The position numbers were made by a program, and so were the translations under genes. Positions 10,882 to 22,485 of a DNA stretch of 41,594 nucleotides are shown here, one piece after another. The notes under the pieces were generated by a model. That model was not told the DNA's origin. It ran no database searches and worked only from the letters and a program-made list of their open reading frames with translations. Origin of the DNA: Gnetum montanum (Eukaryota > Streptophyta > Gnetopsida > Gnetales > Gnetaceae); NCBI GenBank assembly GCA_015680685.1, contig MNCI01008022.1, positions 155,373 to 196,966 on the forward strand. The letters run 5' to 3'. Positions within the stretch are counted from its first letter, which is position 1. Each line of letters opens with the position of its first letter.

Positions 10882-11281
10882 GCTATGCATATTTTGTATA
10901 ATTTGAAGCAATTTAAGCAAAATATTTCTAACGCTGGAAGAGGCCATAACGTACATTAAGGGTAAGAGTAATAATAAATAATCAAATCTTAATCAAATAA
11001 TTAAATAAGAGCTAATAAAATTAATCATCCTCCTTAATTACCCATTCGAATACATAATAAGTGAGAAGATAAATAATTGTGAGAATTCATAACAATTAAA
11101 AGATACAACAAATAAAGGCTTATTTTTGAAAATTTCCTAACTATGCAATCCTAATAAGAGTTATAAAGTAATGATAAGGATAAAATTTGATCAAATCCAA
11201 GAACCCGAGAGAGGATTACAAATTGTTAGGAACTTATTTAAAATTCTTGGGTAATCTCAAATGAATCCTTTATGATTGCAA
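10882..11281 (+). other. Leader between internal promoter and ORF3, element A
   Basis: AT-rich stretch with no ORF. By position it would be the 5' leader of a transcript started at the internal TATA box. The equivalent in B is about 27635-28000. Confidence 0.4.
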
Positions 11282-14200
11282 ATGACTCTTAAGAGACCAA
11301 TAGCTAAAGGGCCCTCACAACAAAGAGGTAAGAAACCTAGAGGTAGAGGACAAGTTAGAGCATAGACTTCGCAAGCTAAGAAATTGGTTAAATCCTTCAG
11401 CATTCATTAACAAACACTTGCAATAGAACATTTTGCACAAGCTAAGGCTAAAGTGTTGTCCTTTTGGCATGTCAAAACCGTAAGGAAAGTGGAGAATGTA
11501 GAATGTATGTGTGTGATTGTGATTTTGTAGGGCATTAACAAGAACTTTACAAACAGATCTGAGAACTCAAGGAAATGAGATCTACATCAAGATGTTAAAA
11601 TGAAGACTACATAGGCAAGATAAGAGCATGGGTAAAATTGAAGTCTATAAATCAAATGAAGTTGCTTCGAGGACTACTAAGAAGACAAGTTGACAAGAGA
11701 ATGCCTTAGACTTCAAAGCTCAAAAGTTGAGTAGACACCTTTAAAAAATAGTAGACATATATCTCCCATATAGAAATCTCGCATTAGACATCTCACTTTT
11801 CATGTAGACATCTCTCTTACATTGAGGGCAATCTCAAATAGATGTCTAAACTTTAAAGTAGATGTCTATACTAGATGTTTGGTAATTGTTGCATGAATTT
11901 TGAGGAGTTTTTGAAAACTTCGAGGCTATAAGATGATGTCAAAATCTTTTATCCAAGTACTATTCACAGAAAGTTCTTCATTATCTATTCTAAGAAATTA
12001 TATTCTTGCTCCACATTGTAACATCATTTGCTTAATTGTAATTATATTGAGCTTCAAGTACAAGGATCTATGAATTTAGTTATACTGTTTCCTTGTTCTT
12101 TTCTTTCTTTCTTGTAGCCTTGTGGCATTGATGTGCTTCTTGCAAGAAGACATCCTTGTTGAGCTTGTCAAGATCTTGCAAGATTGAGTGACTTTGTGAT
12201 GTCAAAACACTTCAAATTAGAGCTTAATTTTGTAAAGATTGTGGGATCCTCTAAATCACATTTTGAGCTTGTCAGGATCTTGTGGGGTCAAGTGGTTTCA
12301 CAATGATGAAACACTCCAAAGCAGAGCTAAAAGCTTGTATAGGGAGTGGTGCCCTTCAAATTACATTTTTGAAGAAACAAAGTCAAAGGTGTACATAGAT
12401 TATACTCTCTAAGTGTGGACATACTCAAGTTGGGGAACCACATAAAATTTGGTGTGTTTTTGTGGCTAGTGCATTTTAATTAGGAAACTTATTCAACCCG
12501 CTTTCTAAGTTCTTGATCCTCATGAAGTACCACCAACTCAAGCACAAGGACAATACCTCACATTGTTAAGCGAATGTCTCCAAGCTATTCAGGAGAAATC
12601 AATCATGTCCATAGTCATTGTGGGACTCAACTTTGGACCATTTATAGAGTTTATGCCTACCAACATCCGAGAGAAAATCCAAGCCTCTTCTCTTTGGCTA
12701 ACTTTGTCATGTAGTGGAGAATGGTACTTAGGAGAAGTGTACTACTTTTGGAAAAATAAACAAGATGATGCCATAGTTAAGATTGAAGGAGTCACAATGC
12801 CTTATTTAGTCAAAGCAATTGCTAAGGCACCTAATATTCCTAATGTCAAAGAAAATATTGAGTAGATATCCACAAGATCTGGCATAGTTGCAAAGAAGTT
12901 ATGGCTACAAAGGGCTTATGGATTAACATATAAGGAATATAGTGGATTATCTGCCAAAGAGAAGATATATTTCAAATTGCAACTTACAATATTTTTCACA
13001 CCAAAAGATTGAATAAAATTTCCACTGATGCTGCAAGAGGAAGTGCCATTCTCATAGGGAAACTCAATGTAAATATGGCTTATTTGTTTTTCCTAGAAAT
13101 CCAAAGAAGGCTCGAAGAAAAGAAGGTAGGGAAGCTTACTTTGCCATTTTCTTACCTCATTAGAAGGTTGTGCAAGCAAGCAAGAATTCTGGGTTATACC
13201 AATGATGTTCTACACAAAGCCCAAAATGCATCCTATGCTGAGATGTTAAAATTGGTGCCTCTAAAGAAAGATAAGCTAGAGAAGCCAGTCAACACTAAGG
13301 GAGTAACATGATCCACACCTGTAGGAAATGTCCCAACTACATGATAAGAGCAAGCAGGACCTAGTGGATCAATGCTAGTTGATGATAGACCTAGATCAAG
13401 TGCTCCACTAGCACAACAAGACTATAGACCTTCCATAAGCCACTTGCAACAAATTGTTGAAATTATAAGCTGGGGAACTAGGGAAGCTTCTACAATGTAT
13501 AGAGTAAGAGACAATATGAGCAAACCTATAGTATCAATAGGACTTGCTAGTGGTGAATTTTTATTATAGGCAAGAGAAGATGAGGATTGGACATAGTAAA
13601 TCTTAAGGAATGTTGCATCCTTCCTAGTCATGCTAGAAATAGGAGAAAGAGCCAAAATTATGATAATGCAACACCAAGATGTAGCAGGAGTGGCTGAGAT
13701 CATTACTAATCACATTAAAGAATCCTTTAATGTTGACATTATGTCACCAATACATATTACTGGAGCCAAAGATTTTGAAACCATAGTTGGAACGTCTATA
13801 ATCCCACAAGAACATGTAGATATCTTAGATCGACTGGTATAGATAGGGCAAGTAATGCAAAACCTTTTTGATATCCCTATTGATATCATTGTAGTATAAT
13901 CAAAACTTATGTTACAAAGGGCAAGATTGTAATAGCTAAAACTAGAGTTGAACATGTAGAGAATGAGGTGTAGAGGTTGCAAATAGAATTAGTAGCATTA
14001 AGAGTAGAAAAGAGAGATCCTACATAATACGTAGCACTGGACCAAATAGACAAATGCAAAACTAAACAAGTGGCCTAGCTAATAGCCAAAAACATTCAAG
14101 TGGATATGGAGAAGGAGAAATCAAAATAAATGCTTTAGTAGCTGAAGCACAAATGTATGCACATGCTAAAGCTCTAACTACACCAGAGGAAGAAAACAAA

Positions 14201-15123
14201 AAAAAATGCTATAGAAAACATAAGGTTGGCTGATATAGAAAAATAGAAGAATGTTCTCAAAGAAAGCATTCATCAGGTTAGAGAGCAATATGCAAGAGTC
14301 AACTAGAATATGCAAAAATTAGCTAGGAAGAATAGAATATTATTAATGGAAGAATTCTACGTAATCCTCTAGAAATTAGCTATTGAGATTAGTGCATGAC
14401 AAAATGAGGTCAAAAAGCATGATAGGCTAAAAGAGTATTTCAAAGACTAAGTGGGCATGTATAAGAAAATTAATGAAAAACAAATCCAAAAGGCCAAAGC
14501 CAAAATCAGCATCATCACCATGCAGACACTTGATTGGCAACTAATCCTAGATAGCCTTGCCCACATCCATCAAGTTGACTTAAAGAACAAAGACCTGTAG
14601 ATTGAAGAGCTTATAGAATACATGGGATTAACAAACCTTTGTTATGCTAATTTAGCCATGCTCACAATAGGTAGACCTAGAAACAAACTATAGCAACAAG
14701 TGGCTGCAGTTTATGCATTGTATGAGAAAGAGTTTGTAGATAGGAAGGATGCCCAACAAAATTTACACATTGAAAACTTTGAACTTCAAGTAGTTAAGGC
14801 CAACTACTAGGATGAGAAGGATGTTGCGGAAAATCTAGCTTATAGAATGATAGACTACCAAGAACTAAGAAAAGTAGCCAAAGCATTTGAGAAAGAATGA
14901 TGGTAGTTTGCAGCATGGTATGTAAAAGTAAATAAGATGTTCCTACAATTGCCTTGTCCATGGGAAGTATTGACTCTAGCTAACATCATCGAATTCTCTT
15001 GGATAGTACATGATCCCAAATTAGAAGGAGAAAAGCTTCAGGCATTACTCAATGCTATCAATTTCAGAAGTTTGATGATAAAGAAAAGAAATCAATGGAA
15101 GAGCCACTACCACTAAGGACATA
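11282..15123 (+). pseudogene. ORF3 of element A (post-pol ORF, interrupted by a solo LTR)
   Basis: Starts at ATG 11282 with a short basic stretch (KRPIAKGPSQQRGKKPRGRG). It is interrupted at 11454-12522 by a solo LTR, after which the same reading frame resumes. The middle part (12563-13311) holds FGPFIEF, GEWYLGEVYYFW and LPFSYLIRRLCKQARI. That last block weakly recalls the 'putative plant transposon protein' region of Athila ORF3 products. The C-terminal third is rich in E, K, Q and L and is probably coiled coil, ending near CPWEVLTLANIIEFSW. Homologues lie in A' and B. Net length would be about 920 codons, with many stops now. I see no clear signal peptide or membrane segment. Role unknown; 'envelope-like' would be a positional label only. 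Confidence 0.65.
11454..12522. mobile_element. Solo LTR (copia-like) inside ORF3 of element A
   Basis: Starts TGTTGTCC and ends with TTCAACCCGCTTTCTAAG followed by TTGATCCTCA, the style of many copia LTR ends. It is flanked by TAAAG (11449-11453) and TGAAG (12523-12527), a 5-bp target duplication with one change. Element B lacks these roughly 1.07 kb at the same place. Subtracting LTR plus one duplication (1074 bp) rejoins the ORF3 frame exactly, which supports both ends. There is no primer site, coding region or second LTR, so it is the product of LTR-LTR recombination. Confidence 0.82.
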
Positions 15124-15334
15124 AGGTTATGTTGAATTCTAAAGATTTTTTTTGTTTTATCTTATTTTCTTATCATGTGTATCCATTATGTAATGCATAA
15201 TAATTTCATAAACATCACTTGAACCACAATGTAGCATTCATAGTAGAATTAGTCATGTAAATAAGTCATAGTATTCAAGTCTATATACAAACCCAAAATT
15301 TTTTTAAGGAACTTTATACTTCTTTTATGTTAAC

Positions 15335-15367
15335 TCAAGGATGAGTTTCTAGTTAGTCATGAGGGTA
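15335..15367 (+). promoter_or_regulatory. 3' polypurine tract of element A with upstream box
   Basis: GTTAGTCATGAGGGTA ends directly at the LTR start, and one G of the core has become A. About 15 bases upstream is TTAACTCAAGGATGAGTTT, a box also found before the 3' tracts of A' and B. In retrotransposons this tract primes the second DNA strand. Confidence 0.75.
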
Positions 15368-16238
15368 TGATAAAAATGGTTTAGGTTGACAATGTGATAT
15401 TGTATCTATAATATCATAGCTTTGCTTACATCATCGTAGATATAATGTAGTATGTTTTGGTCTTCACTATGAATGACAACCCACCATTGTGTCAAATGAA
15501 CAACCTTGGTCTAATACTTACACAAATTCTTACAGTTTGTTTTCTTGATTTACACTTAGCAATATTGTGAATGCTTATAGTGTGGTGTTAAGCAATTGTA
15601 TGAAAGCTTTGTTCAAGTGAATTGTTCTTGGACATAATTCATGGCTGGAAATAAAGATTGAGATTGTTTTCCATCATTATAATTCTACTTAGTTTACTTT
15701 ACTTTTACTTAATTCATTTTTTCCAACTAAGTTAAGTTTTACTTTTCAGTATGCTTACTTTACTTAAGTCATTTACAATTTCCAAGTACTTTACATTTTC
15801 ATTGTTCCTTAGTACAGTAGTATAAGTATTTACTAGTTTCAAGTGTGTAGTATAATCGTTTGGTAACCTAGTAGTGAGTCCACTTGATTCACTCAGTAGT
15901 GGATTCACTTGGTAATCCTAGTGATGATTACATGAACCCTTGATGTGAATATTAAACTAGGAACATATACTTATTGCCTATAGGCTAGAATAGTTTCTTT
16001 AGTTACATAACACTTAGACTTATAGTCCATTACCCTATTTTCCTCAGTGTTTACACTCCATCTTAGTTTGAGCTAATAACATCAATATATCATATGCCTC
16101 ATCAAAAGTTAAACCATATAACTTGCACTTCACTAACTTAAAGTGAATTTACATTGGCCATCCATGGATTATGATCAAGTTTCATGTATACACTCATGAC
16201 TTGTATGGTGGAGTGTTGGAATATGTAAATGCTCATTA
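15368..16238 (+). repeat. 3' LTR of element A
   Basis: Starts TGATAAAAATGG and ends CTCATTA, where the final CA has probably decayed. It aligns along its length with 1668-2573. AATAAA lies at 15650-15655. The TATA box position is mutated to TATGAATG. The many differences from the 5' LTR, mostly C/T and G/A, indicate an old insertion. Confidence 0.87.
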
Positions 16239-17172
16239 AATAATATAGTTAGTTTTGGAAGATGTGAGCTTAGGAAATAGAAGTTACTACCATCTTTAAA
16301 AATTTGATTCTCAACTCATATAGCTTGTTAAATTTATAAGATGCTAGAATCTTTTATATCAATCTACATCAATTTCCATGACACTAAGAGGTTAGTATTT
16401 TATGTTGCTTACCAAGTTATTAGGACTTTATATGTTGGGTTACAAGCTATTGGAAAGCTAATACTTCATGTTTGCTATCAAGTTATGAGAATTGGGTCAC
16501 GAACCTCTTATTGTGGAAGTTATAATAGTTGACAACTTTGTAAATGGTTTAAGTAGTTGGGTATTAACGCTATTATAGAATGGTATTGTAATAAGGAAAA
16601 AACTAAAATGGAAGAATGTAGAATTAAGGTCTTTTAAGATAGTATCATTTTTATAGTAATTATAATATTTAGTAGGAAGGCATGGGTGTTCTATTAGGTT
16701 GGTTAATGATAAGAATGATTAAATGACAATAAGAAAACCAAAGAAAACAAAAGCTGATGTGAATACTTTTACTTCTATTACACAAAGTCTTGATCAATGT
16801 GGACAGTTAGTACGTAAAGTATGTAAGAAGACTATTGTCTACCCAAAGATGAGATCTTTTATTGACAGGTGGGCTTTAGAAGATTTCAAAGAGACTCAGA
16901 ATAAGGTTAATTATGATGGGCATTCTGTGCCAAGAATTACTTTTGTACCTTTCTATCCTATGGAAGATGGTATTTTTTCAAAGCTTTTTATTACTACATC
17001 AAATCCTTTTACTATTTTAAGTTTAAGAAAAAATTATTAAAAATGATATAAATTTTGCTAAGACTTGGACCATCCTTCCCACTAATGATTAATTTTCCTC
17101 TATGATTTTTTCAAAGTATCTATTGTAAGATTGTTCAATTGAGTAGATATTTGTAAAATTGATTAGTCTAGT
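16239..17172. other. Spacer between elements A and A'
   Basis: About 930 bp of AT-rich DNA with no LTR or transposon domain that I recognise. One ORF (16723-17040, 105 codons, listed separately) is the only coding candidate. This stretch forms the loop of the inverted repeat made by A and A'. Confidence 0.5.
16723..17040 (+). CDS. Small unrecognised ORF, 105 codons
   Basis: Starts at ATG 16723 with a lysine-rich stretch (MTIRKPKKTK) and ends in TAA at 17038. The middle holds RSFIDRWALEDFK and a proline-containing RITFVPFYPMEDG. I do not recognise a family. It sits in AT-rich spacer between two retrotransposons with no matching copy elsewhere in the window. It could be an exon remnant of a host gene or a chance opening. 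Confidence 0.2.
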   Translation: MTIRKPKKTKADVNTFTSITQSLDQCGQLVRKVCKKTIVYPKMRSFIDRWALEDFKETQNKVNYDGHSVPRITFVPFYPMEDGIFSKLFITTSNPFTILSLRKNY

Positions 17173-18050
17173 TGATGAGTAGTATGAGATCCTAACACTC
17201 CACCATACAATTCATGAGTGCATGCATGTGACCAAATCGTAATCTGTGGATGGACAACATAAGTATGCTAGGAGTTGATAGTTAGTTCATGATCATTGTC
17301 TTCCCACTTAGAGTTAGTGAAGTTCAAGCATATGGTTTAACTCTAAGTGAGGCATATGATATGTTGATGTTGTTGGCTCAATTTACTCCTAGTTGTGTTC
17401 ATAATAAAACATGAGAATACAATCTAAATCTAAGTGATAATAGAAATATAAATCTACTCTAGCCTACAATGATGAACATTTGGTCTTGGCTTGTTGTACA
17501 CATCTTGGGCTCATGTAATCATTCCTAGGATTACCAACTAAGTTCACTACTAAGCGAATTAAGAGAAATTACTATTGGGTTACCAAAAAATTACACTTTA
17601 ATGCTCGAAACCAGTTTTACTCATTCCACTTAACTAATGAGCATGAAAAGTAAAGTACTTTGGAATTGTAAAGAGCTAAGCTAAGTAAACATGAAAATCA
17701 AGCTAAGTAAAACAAAAGAACTAAGTGGATGCTACAATGATGAAAAGCAATCTTGATGTTTATTGCTGAACATGAATCATGCCCAAGTATAATTCACTCA
17801 AATAAAGATTCTGGATAACTGCTCAACATCACACTACAGGCATTCACTCTATCTTTAATTATGGAAAAAAAATATAAGAGTTAACTAAGGGTGGAATGAA
17901 ATTGTTGTTGCTGGTGTGACTAAGTATCAACATTTATAGGGTTGCATAGCTCCCGAGACATCACATCAATGATCATGTAGGATAAGCTACAATATCATAA
18001 CTACAATATCATAGATGCGATATCGTGCTTGCAAAAAATTGGATTGATCA
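17173..18050 (-). repeat. 3' LTR of element A'
   Basis: On the minus strand it starts TGATCAATCC and ends ACTACTCATCA. U3 holds ACGATATCGCATC and GATATTGTAG boxes (about 17990-18030), a TATAAATG core at 17938-17931, and AATAAA at 17764-17759. Length is 878 bp. It is related to the LTR of A, but its boxes are closer to the GATATCGC type of element D. Confidence 0.83.
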
Positions 18051-18090
18051 TACCCCCACAACTGATTGGAAACTTGTCCTTGAGTTAAAA
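18051..18090 (-). promoter_or_regulatory. 3' polypurine tract of element A' with upstream box
   Basis: On the minus strand, CAGTTGTGGGGGTA ends at the LTR start. The box TTAACTCAAGGACAAGTTT lies about 8 bases further upstream. Both features match those of elements A and B. Confidence 0.75.
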
Positions 18091-18299
18091 CAAAATGAGG
18101 ATATATTCCCTTACAAAATTAGGAGGTAGACTCAAACTTGACATGACTAACTATATCCATGACTATGAATGACATGTTGTGGTTCAAGTGGTGTTTTTAC
18201 AAAATTACCATGCATAACATGATGGACACATTCAACAATAACAAGACAAACCAAAATAAAAAAAAACAAAATAAAATAGCCCATGTAGCCTTTGGTTCT

Positions 18300-20890
18300 T
18301 GGTAGTGTAGGCTCTTCCATTAGGCTTTTGGAATTAATAATGATTCAGAAGTCTTTGAGGCTTTTCTTCTTCTGACTAGGGATTGTGTACCATCCATGCA
18401 AATTCTACAACGTTGGATGATGTCAGTATATCTCATGGATATAATAGAGTCAAGAACATCTTATTAGCTTTCATGTATCACACCACAAATAGTCTCTTTT
18501 TCTCTTCAAATTCTTTGGCCACCTTTCTTAGTTCTTGATAATGTGTCATCTAGTGTGCCAGGTTTACTATTATATCCTTCTATCCTTGGTAGCTATCCTT
18601 GATGATTTGAATCTTAGATTTTTCTACATGTAGTTTCTGTTGGGTGTCCTTATAATCTGCAAACCCTCTTTCATACATTGCCTAAAATTCCACTACCTTT
18701 TGCTCAAGCTTATTTCTTGGCCTACCTACTGTTACTGTGGCTAGGTTAGCATACTAAAGGTTGGCTAAACACATGTACTCTATTAAATCTTCTATCTATA
18801 GGTCTTTATTTTTCACCTTAGCCTAGTAGACATGGGCAAGGCTATCTAGAATGGGCTACCAATCTAGTGTTTGAGTTTTGATCTAACTAATTTTGGATTT
18901 TTCCATCTAGACCTCTTTCTCATTGATTTGCTTATATATGCCCACCTAATTCTTGAAGTGTTCTATGAGATTTTCATGCTTCTTGGCCTCATTTTTCTAA
19001 GTGCTTATTTCAGTTGTTGACTTTTGGTAGATTGCACAATCTTCTTTCATTGATAAGATGCAATTTTCTCTAGTCAATTTATTCATATCCTGGTTGACTT
19101 GAATCAATTGTTCTTGTAATTGATGAATACTTTCTTTGAGAACATTCTTTTGCTTTTCAATATTAGTCAACGTTGTGTTATCTATAGCAAGATTTTTATT
19201 CTCTTCTTCCAAGGTAGTGATGGCTTTGATATGTGTGTAGGTTTGTGCCTTAGTTACAGATGTGTTCCACACAGCCTTTTCTTTTTCCATCTCAACTTAA
19301 ATGTTTCTTGTTATTAGCTGCCTAACCTGATTAGTTTTGAAGGCTTTTGATCTAGGGCTACATATTGTGTGGGGGCTTTTTTCTCTACTCTCAGATTTGT
19401 TAACTCAGCCTATAAACTTTGCACTTCATTCACTATGTGTTCAGTCCTTATTTCTACCATGATTTCTACCATGATTAGCTTTCCTTTTGTGGCTACAAGA
19501 TCTGCTTGCAGTGCGGTGATATCATTGGGGATATCAAAGATATTCTACATAACTTGCCCTATATATAGTAGTTGATTGAGGACATCTTCATGCTTTACTA
19601 GGGTTATGGATATCTCAACTAACATTTATACATCTTTGGTTCTAGAAATATCAATTGATGGCACACCAAGAACATTAAATGATTTTTCAATATGATTGGT
19701 GATAACCTCTGCAACTCTTGCTACATCCTGGTGTTGTCGGACCACTACTATGACACCTTTTCTAGTTTCTAACATCATTTGTAATGATGCAACATTCCTT
19801 GAGATTTGTTGTGCCTAGTCATCATTTGCTGATACCTATAAAGATACCTACCCACTAGTAGGTCCTATGGATATCATAGGCCTTATGGAGTTGTCTCTAA
19901 CTCTATATAGAGAAAAATCTTTCCTTGATCCCCAGCTGATGGTTTCTACTATTTACTACAAATGACTCTTGAAGGTTCATAATCTTATTGTGGTGGTGAA
20001 GCTTGCTATTTAGGCATATCACTAGTAGGTGTTGATCCATTGGGTCATGCTTGTTGCTATTATCCTTTTGCTGGAATGTTACTAGCAAGTGTAGAACTTG
20101 ATGCTCCCTTAGTGCTTGTTAGCTTCTCCAACTAATCATTCTTGGGTTGCACTAGCTTAGACATCTTTGTGTAGGATGCATTTTGAGCTTTCCTCAAAAC
20201 ATCATTTGTGTAGCCTAGGATCCCAGCTTGCTTGAAAAATTTTCTAATAAGCCAAGGGAATGGTAATGTAAGTTTTCCTATCTTCTTCTCCTTGAATCTT
20301 CTCTGGATCTTTAGGAAGAGCAGGGCTATGTTGGTGTTGAATTTTCCTAGAAGGATTGCACTTCCTCTTCTGCATAAGCAGAGATCTTGTTGAGTCTTTT
20401 AGTTGGGAACACATAATAAGTTTTGATCTTAAAATAAATTTTCTCCTTAGTAGTTAGTTCACTATAATCCATATCCTCTTTTCCATAGGCTCTTTACAAC
20501 CATAGCATCTTTGCATCTGTGTTAGACCTCTTGGATATTTTCATGACATTAGCTTCACCATTTGGAATGTTTAGTGCCTTAGTGCCTTAGTTTCAACAAA
20601 ATATGGCATTGAGACTTCTTCAATCTTTACTGTTGCATCATCCTACTTATTTCTCCAAAATTGGTACACCTCTCCTAAATATTATTTAGCATTGCTTGAT
20701 AAGGTTGGCTATAAGGGAGATGCTTGGAGCTAAGTTTTGATAGCTTTAGGAGAAAACTCCATGAATAGTCCAAAATTCAATTCCACAATGACTATGGACA
20801 TGATGGATTTTTCCTAGATTTCCTGGAGGCATTCTACTGACAATGTGAGGTATTGTCCTTGTTCAGGAGTTGGTGGTGCCTATTAAACCT
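18300..20890 (-). pseudogene. ORF3 of element A' (broken, minus strand)
   Basis: Collinear with ORF3 of A from about A's 12530 to its end. The stretch 19290-18997 is open for 97 codons and is a strong coiled-coil candidate (KAITTLEEENKNLAIDNTTL, then KESIHQLQEQLIQVNQDMNK). The conserved C-terminal block reads as VVEFAWMVHNP here and as IIEFSWIVHDP in A. Stops are scattered elsewhere, and the N-terminal basic part is cut off at the right end. It provides an independent copy showing that ORF3 evolved as protein. Confidence 0.68.
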
Positions 20891-20910
20891 CAAATTCCTC
20901 CAGTTTCTAA

Positions 20911-22485
20911 TGTTATAAACTAGGATTATTATTATTATTTTTACCATTTTCACTTATTGAAGATAATCGATTTTGTAAATATAAATCGATAAGCATTAAT
21001 TTTTCTTTTAAGTTTATGTATCACAAGAAAATCGTGGGAGTGATGGAGATCGATATTGATTATATTAATCCTCACAGTGGTTGTGATATGGATTGATAAT
21101 GTGGATTTGGATGAAGCAAAAGTCCCATGAAGAAATCAAGATATTGATTTGCATAGAAAGGTGATCTGAATCAAAGATCAAAGATGCAAGAATTGGCAAT
21201 TTAGTTCAATAAGGCTTGAATCGATTGTTATTGAATTCTTTGATACCAATTGATTCTCAAAATGATTATTTATATATATTATTATAAATTCATTTTGAGT
21301 ATAAATAAGAACTTCAACTATGAATCAATGGGGGACAAAACATAAGAGAGAACCCACATCAAATTGAATCTTCTTTTGGATTAAAATTATTAAGGAAGAT
21401 TGTTGACATTTTATGACAATCAACAACCATTGATGTATGAAGGCTATGAAGTCGTTGCATTGTGGAGATAGAAAAGTAGGGTCATCAATTAGGTGATGTC
21501 TCCTTTGTGATCTTCTATGTTCATGATAAATTTATGTAATTTCAATTTGGTTTAATCAACTATTTTCATCTTTGAACTTAATATTAGAAGTTAAGGTAAA
21601 TTTTTGTTGATTTTACTTATGAGTGATAGTCATATGTGTGGAGTTTTCAGTTGAATTCGGATCTAATTATTATTTGTCTTGATGATATTTTTGACTTTGG
21701 AACCATTTCTCAATAGATATGACTCACATGTCAGTCACAGATGAGGTCACAATCTTACAACGAAGTTAATTATTAAGTTAATTTGGCACCAAACTTCGGT
21801 TGGCTCATTAATTTGGCATCATTGTCGGGGAGGTCAATAGAGTTAATTATCATAAAGGGTTTTGTATATTTTCAAATTCATTTTATAAATCTAATACTTT
21901 TTAGGTATACTTTAATTTATTTTTGTTTTATTTTATTTTATTTCATTTTCTTTTGTTGAGTATTTCTAGAAATTGTTTCTTTTAATTGTTTTTCTTGTAC
22001 TAAGAAATTTAAAAATAATGAAAAAACACAATTCCAGGAATTAATCTCTTTTTTTGTCCAACATGTAGAAACTATTAAAAAATTTGTAATCAAAGAAACA
22101 ATTTCCTAAATAATTAAATCAATTTATAGAGTCTTAGGAATGGTAGCCCATGAATGTGTAAAGAAGAGTGTGATTGTTAAATGAAATCAATAAAGCAATC
22201 GAAGAAACCAACATGAATCCAAGCCTCTAGGAATACTTTTAGCATTTACAAATATACATGAGCTAATTTGAGATAAAACCAAGAGGAATAAATACAACTA
22301 GATCTTAATTATTTTTCCTTTGTTGAAGAGAAAAATTCCTTAGTAGAAAGGAAAAGAATACAATACAATTTTTTCACATCTTTTAATCCTCTATTTGATA
22401 TTTCAACCACTACAATACAAACTATGAGTTCAAATATAAGGGCAGGTTCCCAAAATCTAATGTAACCATAATAGAAGAAACCACT
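20911..22485 (+). mobile_element. Remnant E: old LTR end and leader of another gypsy element
   Basis: A decayed tRNA-Asp primer site (21814-21831) follows a possible LTR end (GGCTCATTA). Upstream lie TATAAATA at 21300-21307 and several ATCGAT/GATATTGATT palindromes (20960-21235), the layout of a U3. A possible LTR start is TGTTATAAAC at 20911, giving about 900 bp, but I have no second LTR to test this. 21832-22485 would be leader and perhaps gag remains, with no clear ORF. Element B begins at 22486. Confidence 0.45.
21814..21831 (+). other. Decayed primer binding site of remnant E
   Basis: TGGCATCATTGTCGGGGA matches the intact tRNA-Asp site of element D at 14 of 18 positions. All four differences are C to T or G to A. 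Confidence 0.6.

Larger units (their letters stand above)
1668..16238 (+). mobile_element. Element A: decayed full-length Athila-like Ty3/gypsy retrotransposon
   Basis: Two similar direct LTRs (1668-2573 and 15368-16238) enclose, in order: a tRNA-Asp primer site, gag, protease, RT, RNase H, integrase, a long non-coding zone, an internal promoter-like module, ORF3, and a purine tract. This order with an extra ORF after integrase is known from the Athila/Tat lineages of plant gypsy elements. The possible target-site duplication is AATAG (1663-1667) and AATAA (16239-16243), 4 of 5 matching. Every ORF is broken by stops or frameshifts. The coding length is increased by a solo LTR inside ORF3. Confidence 0.88.
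17173..20890 (-). mobile_element. Element A': 3' part of an A-like gypsy element, inverted
   Basis: On the minus strand it reads: ORF3 (from about 20890), a 3' purine tract (18062-18051), then an LTR (18050-17173). No primer site follows the LTR, so it is the 3' LTR. Gag and pol are missing. The right end near 20890-20910 is a truncation, next to remnant E. ORF3 and LTR match element A more closely than element B. Confidence 0.8.

Noticed and set aside
11282-15123. Naming ORF3 an envelope gene
   Set aside because: Position after pol is the only support. I could not see a signal peptide, furin-type site or membrane segment.
17173-18050. A' LTR as a 5' LTR
   Set aside because: No primer site follows its end, while a purine tract and ORF3 precede its start. 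It is a 3' LTR.
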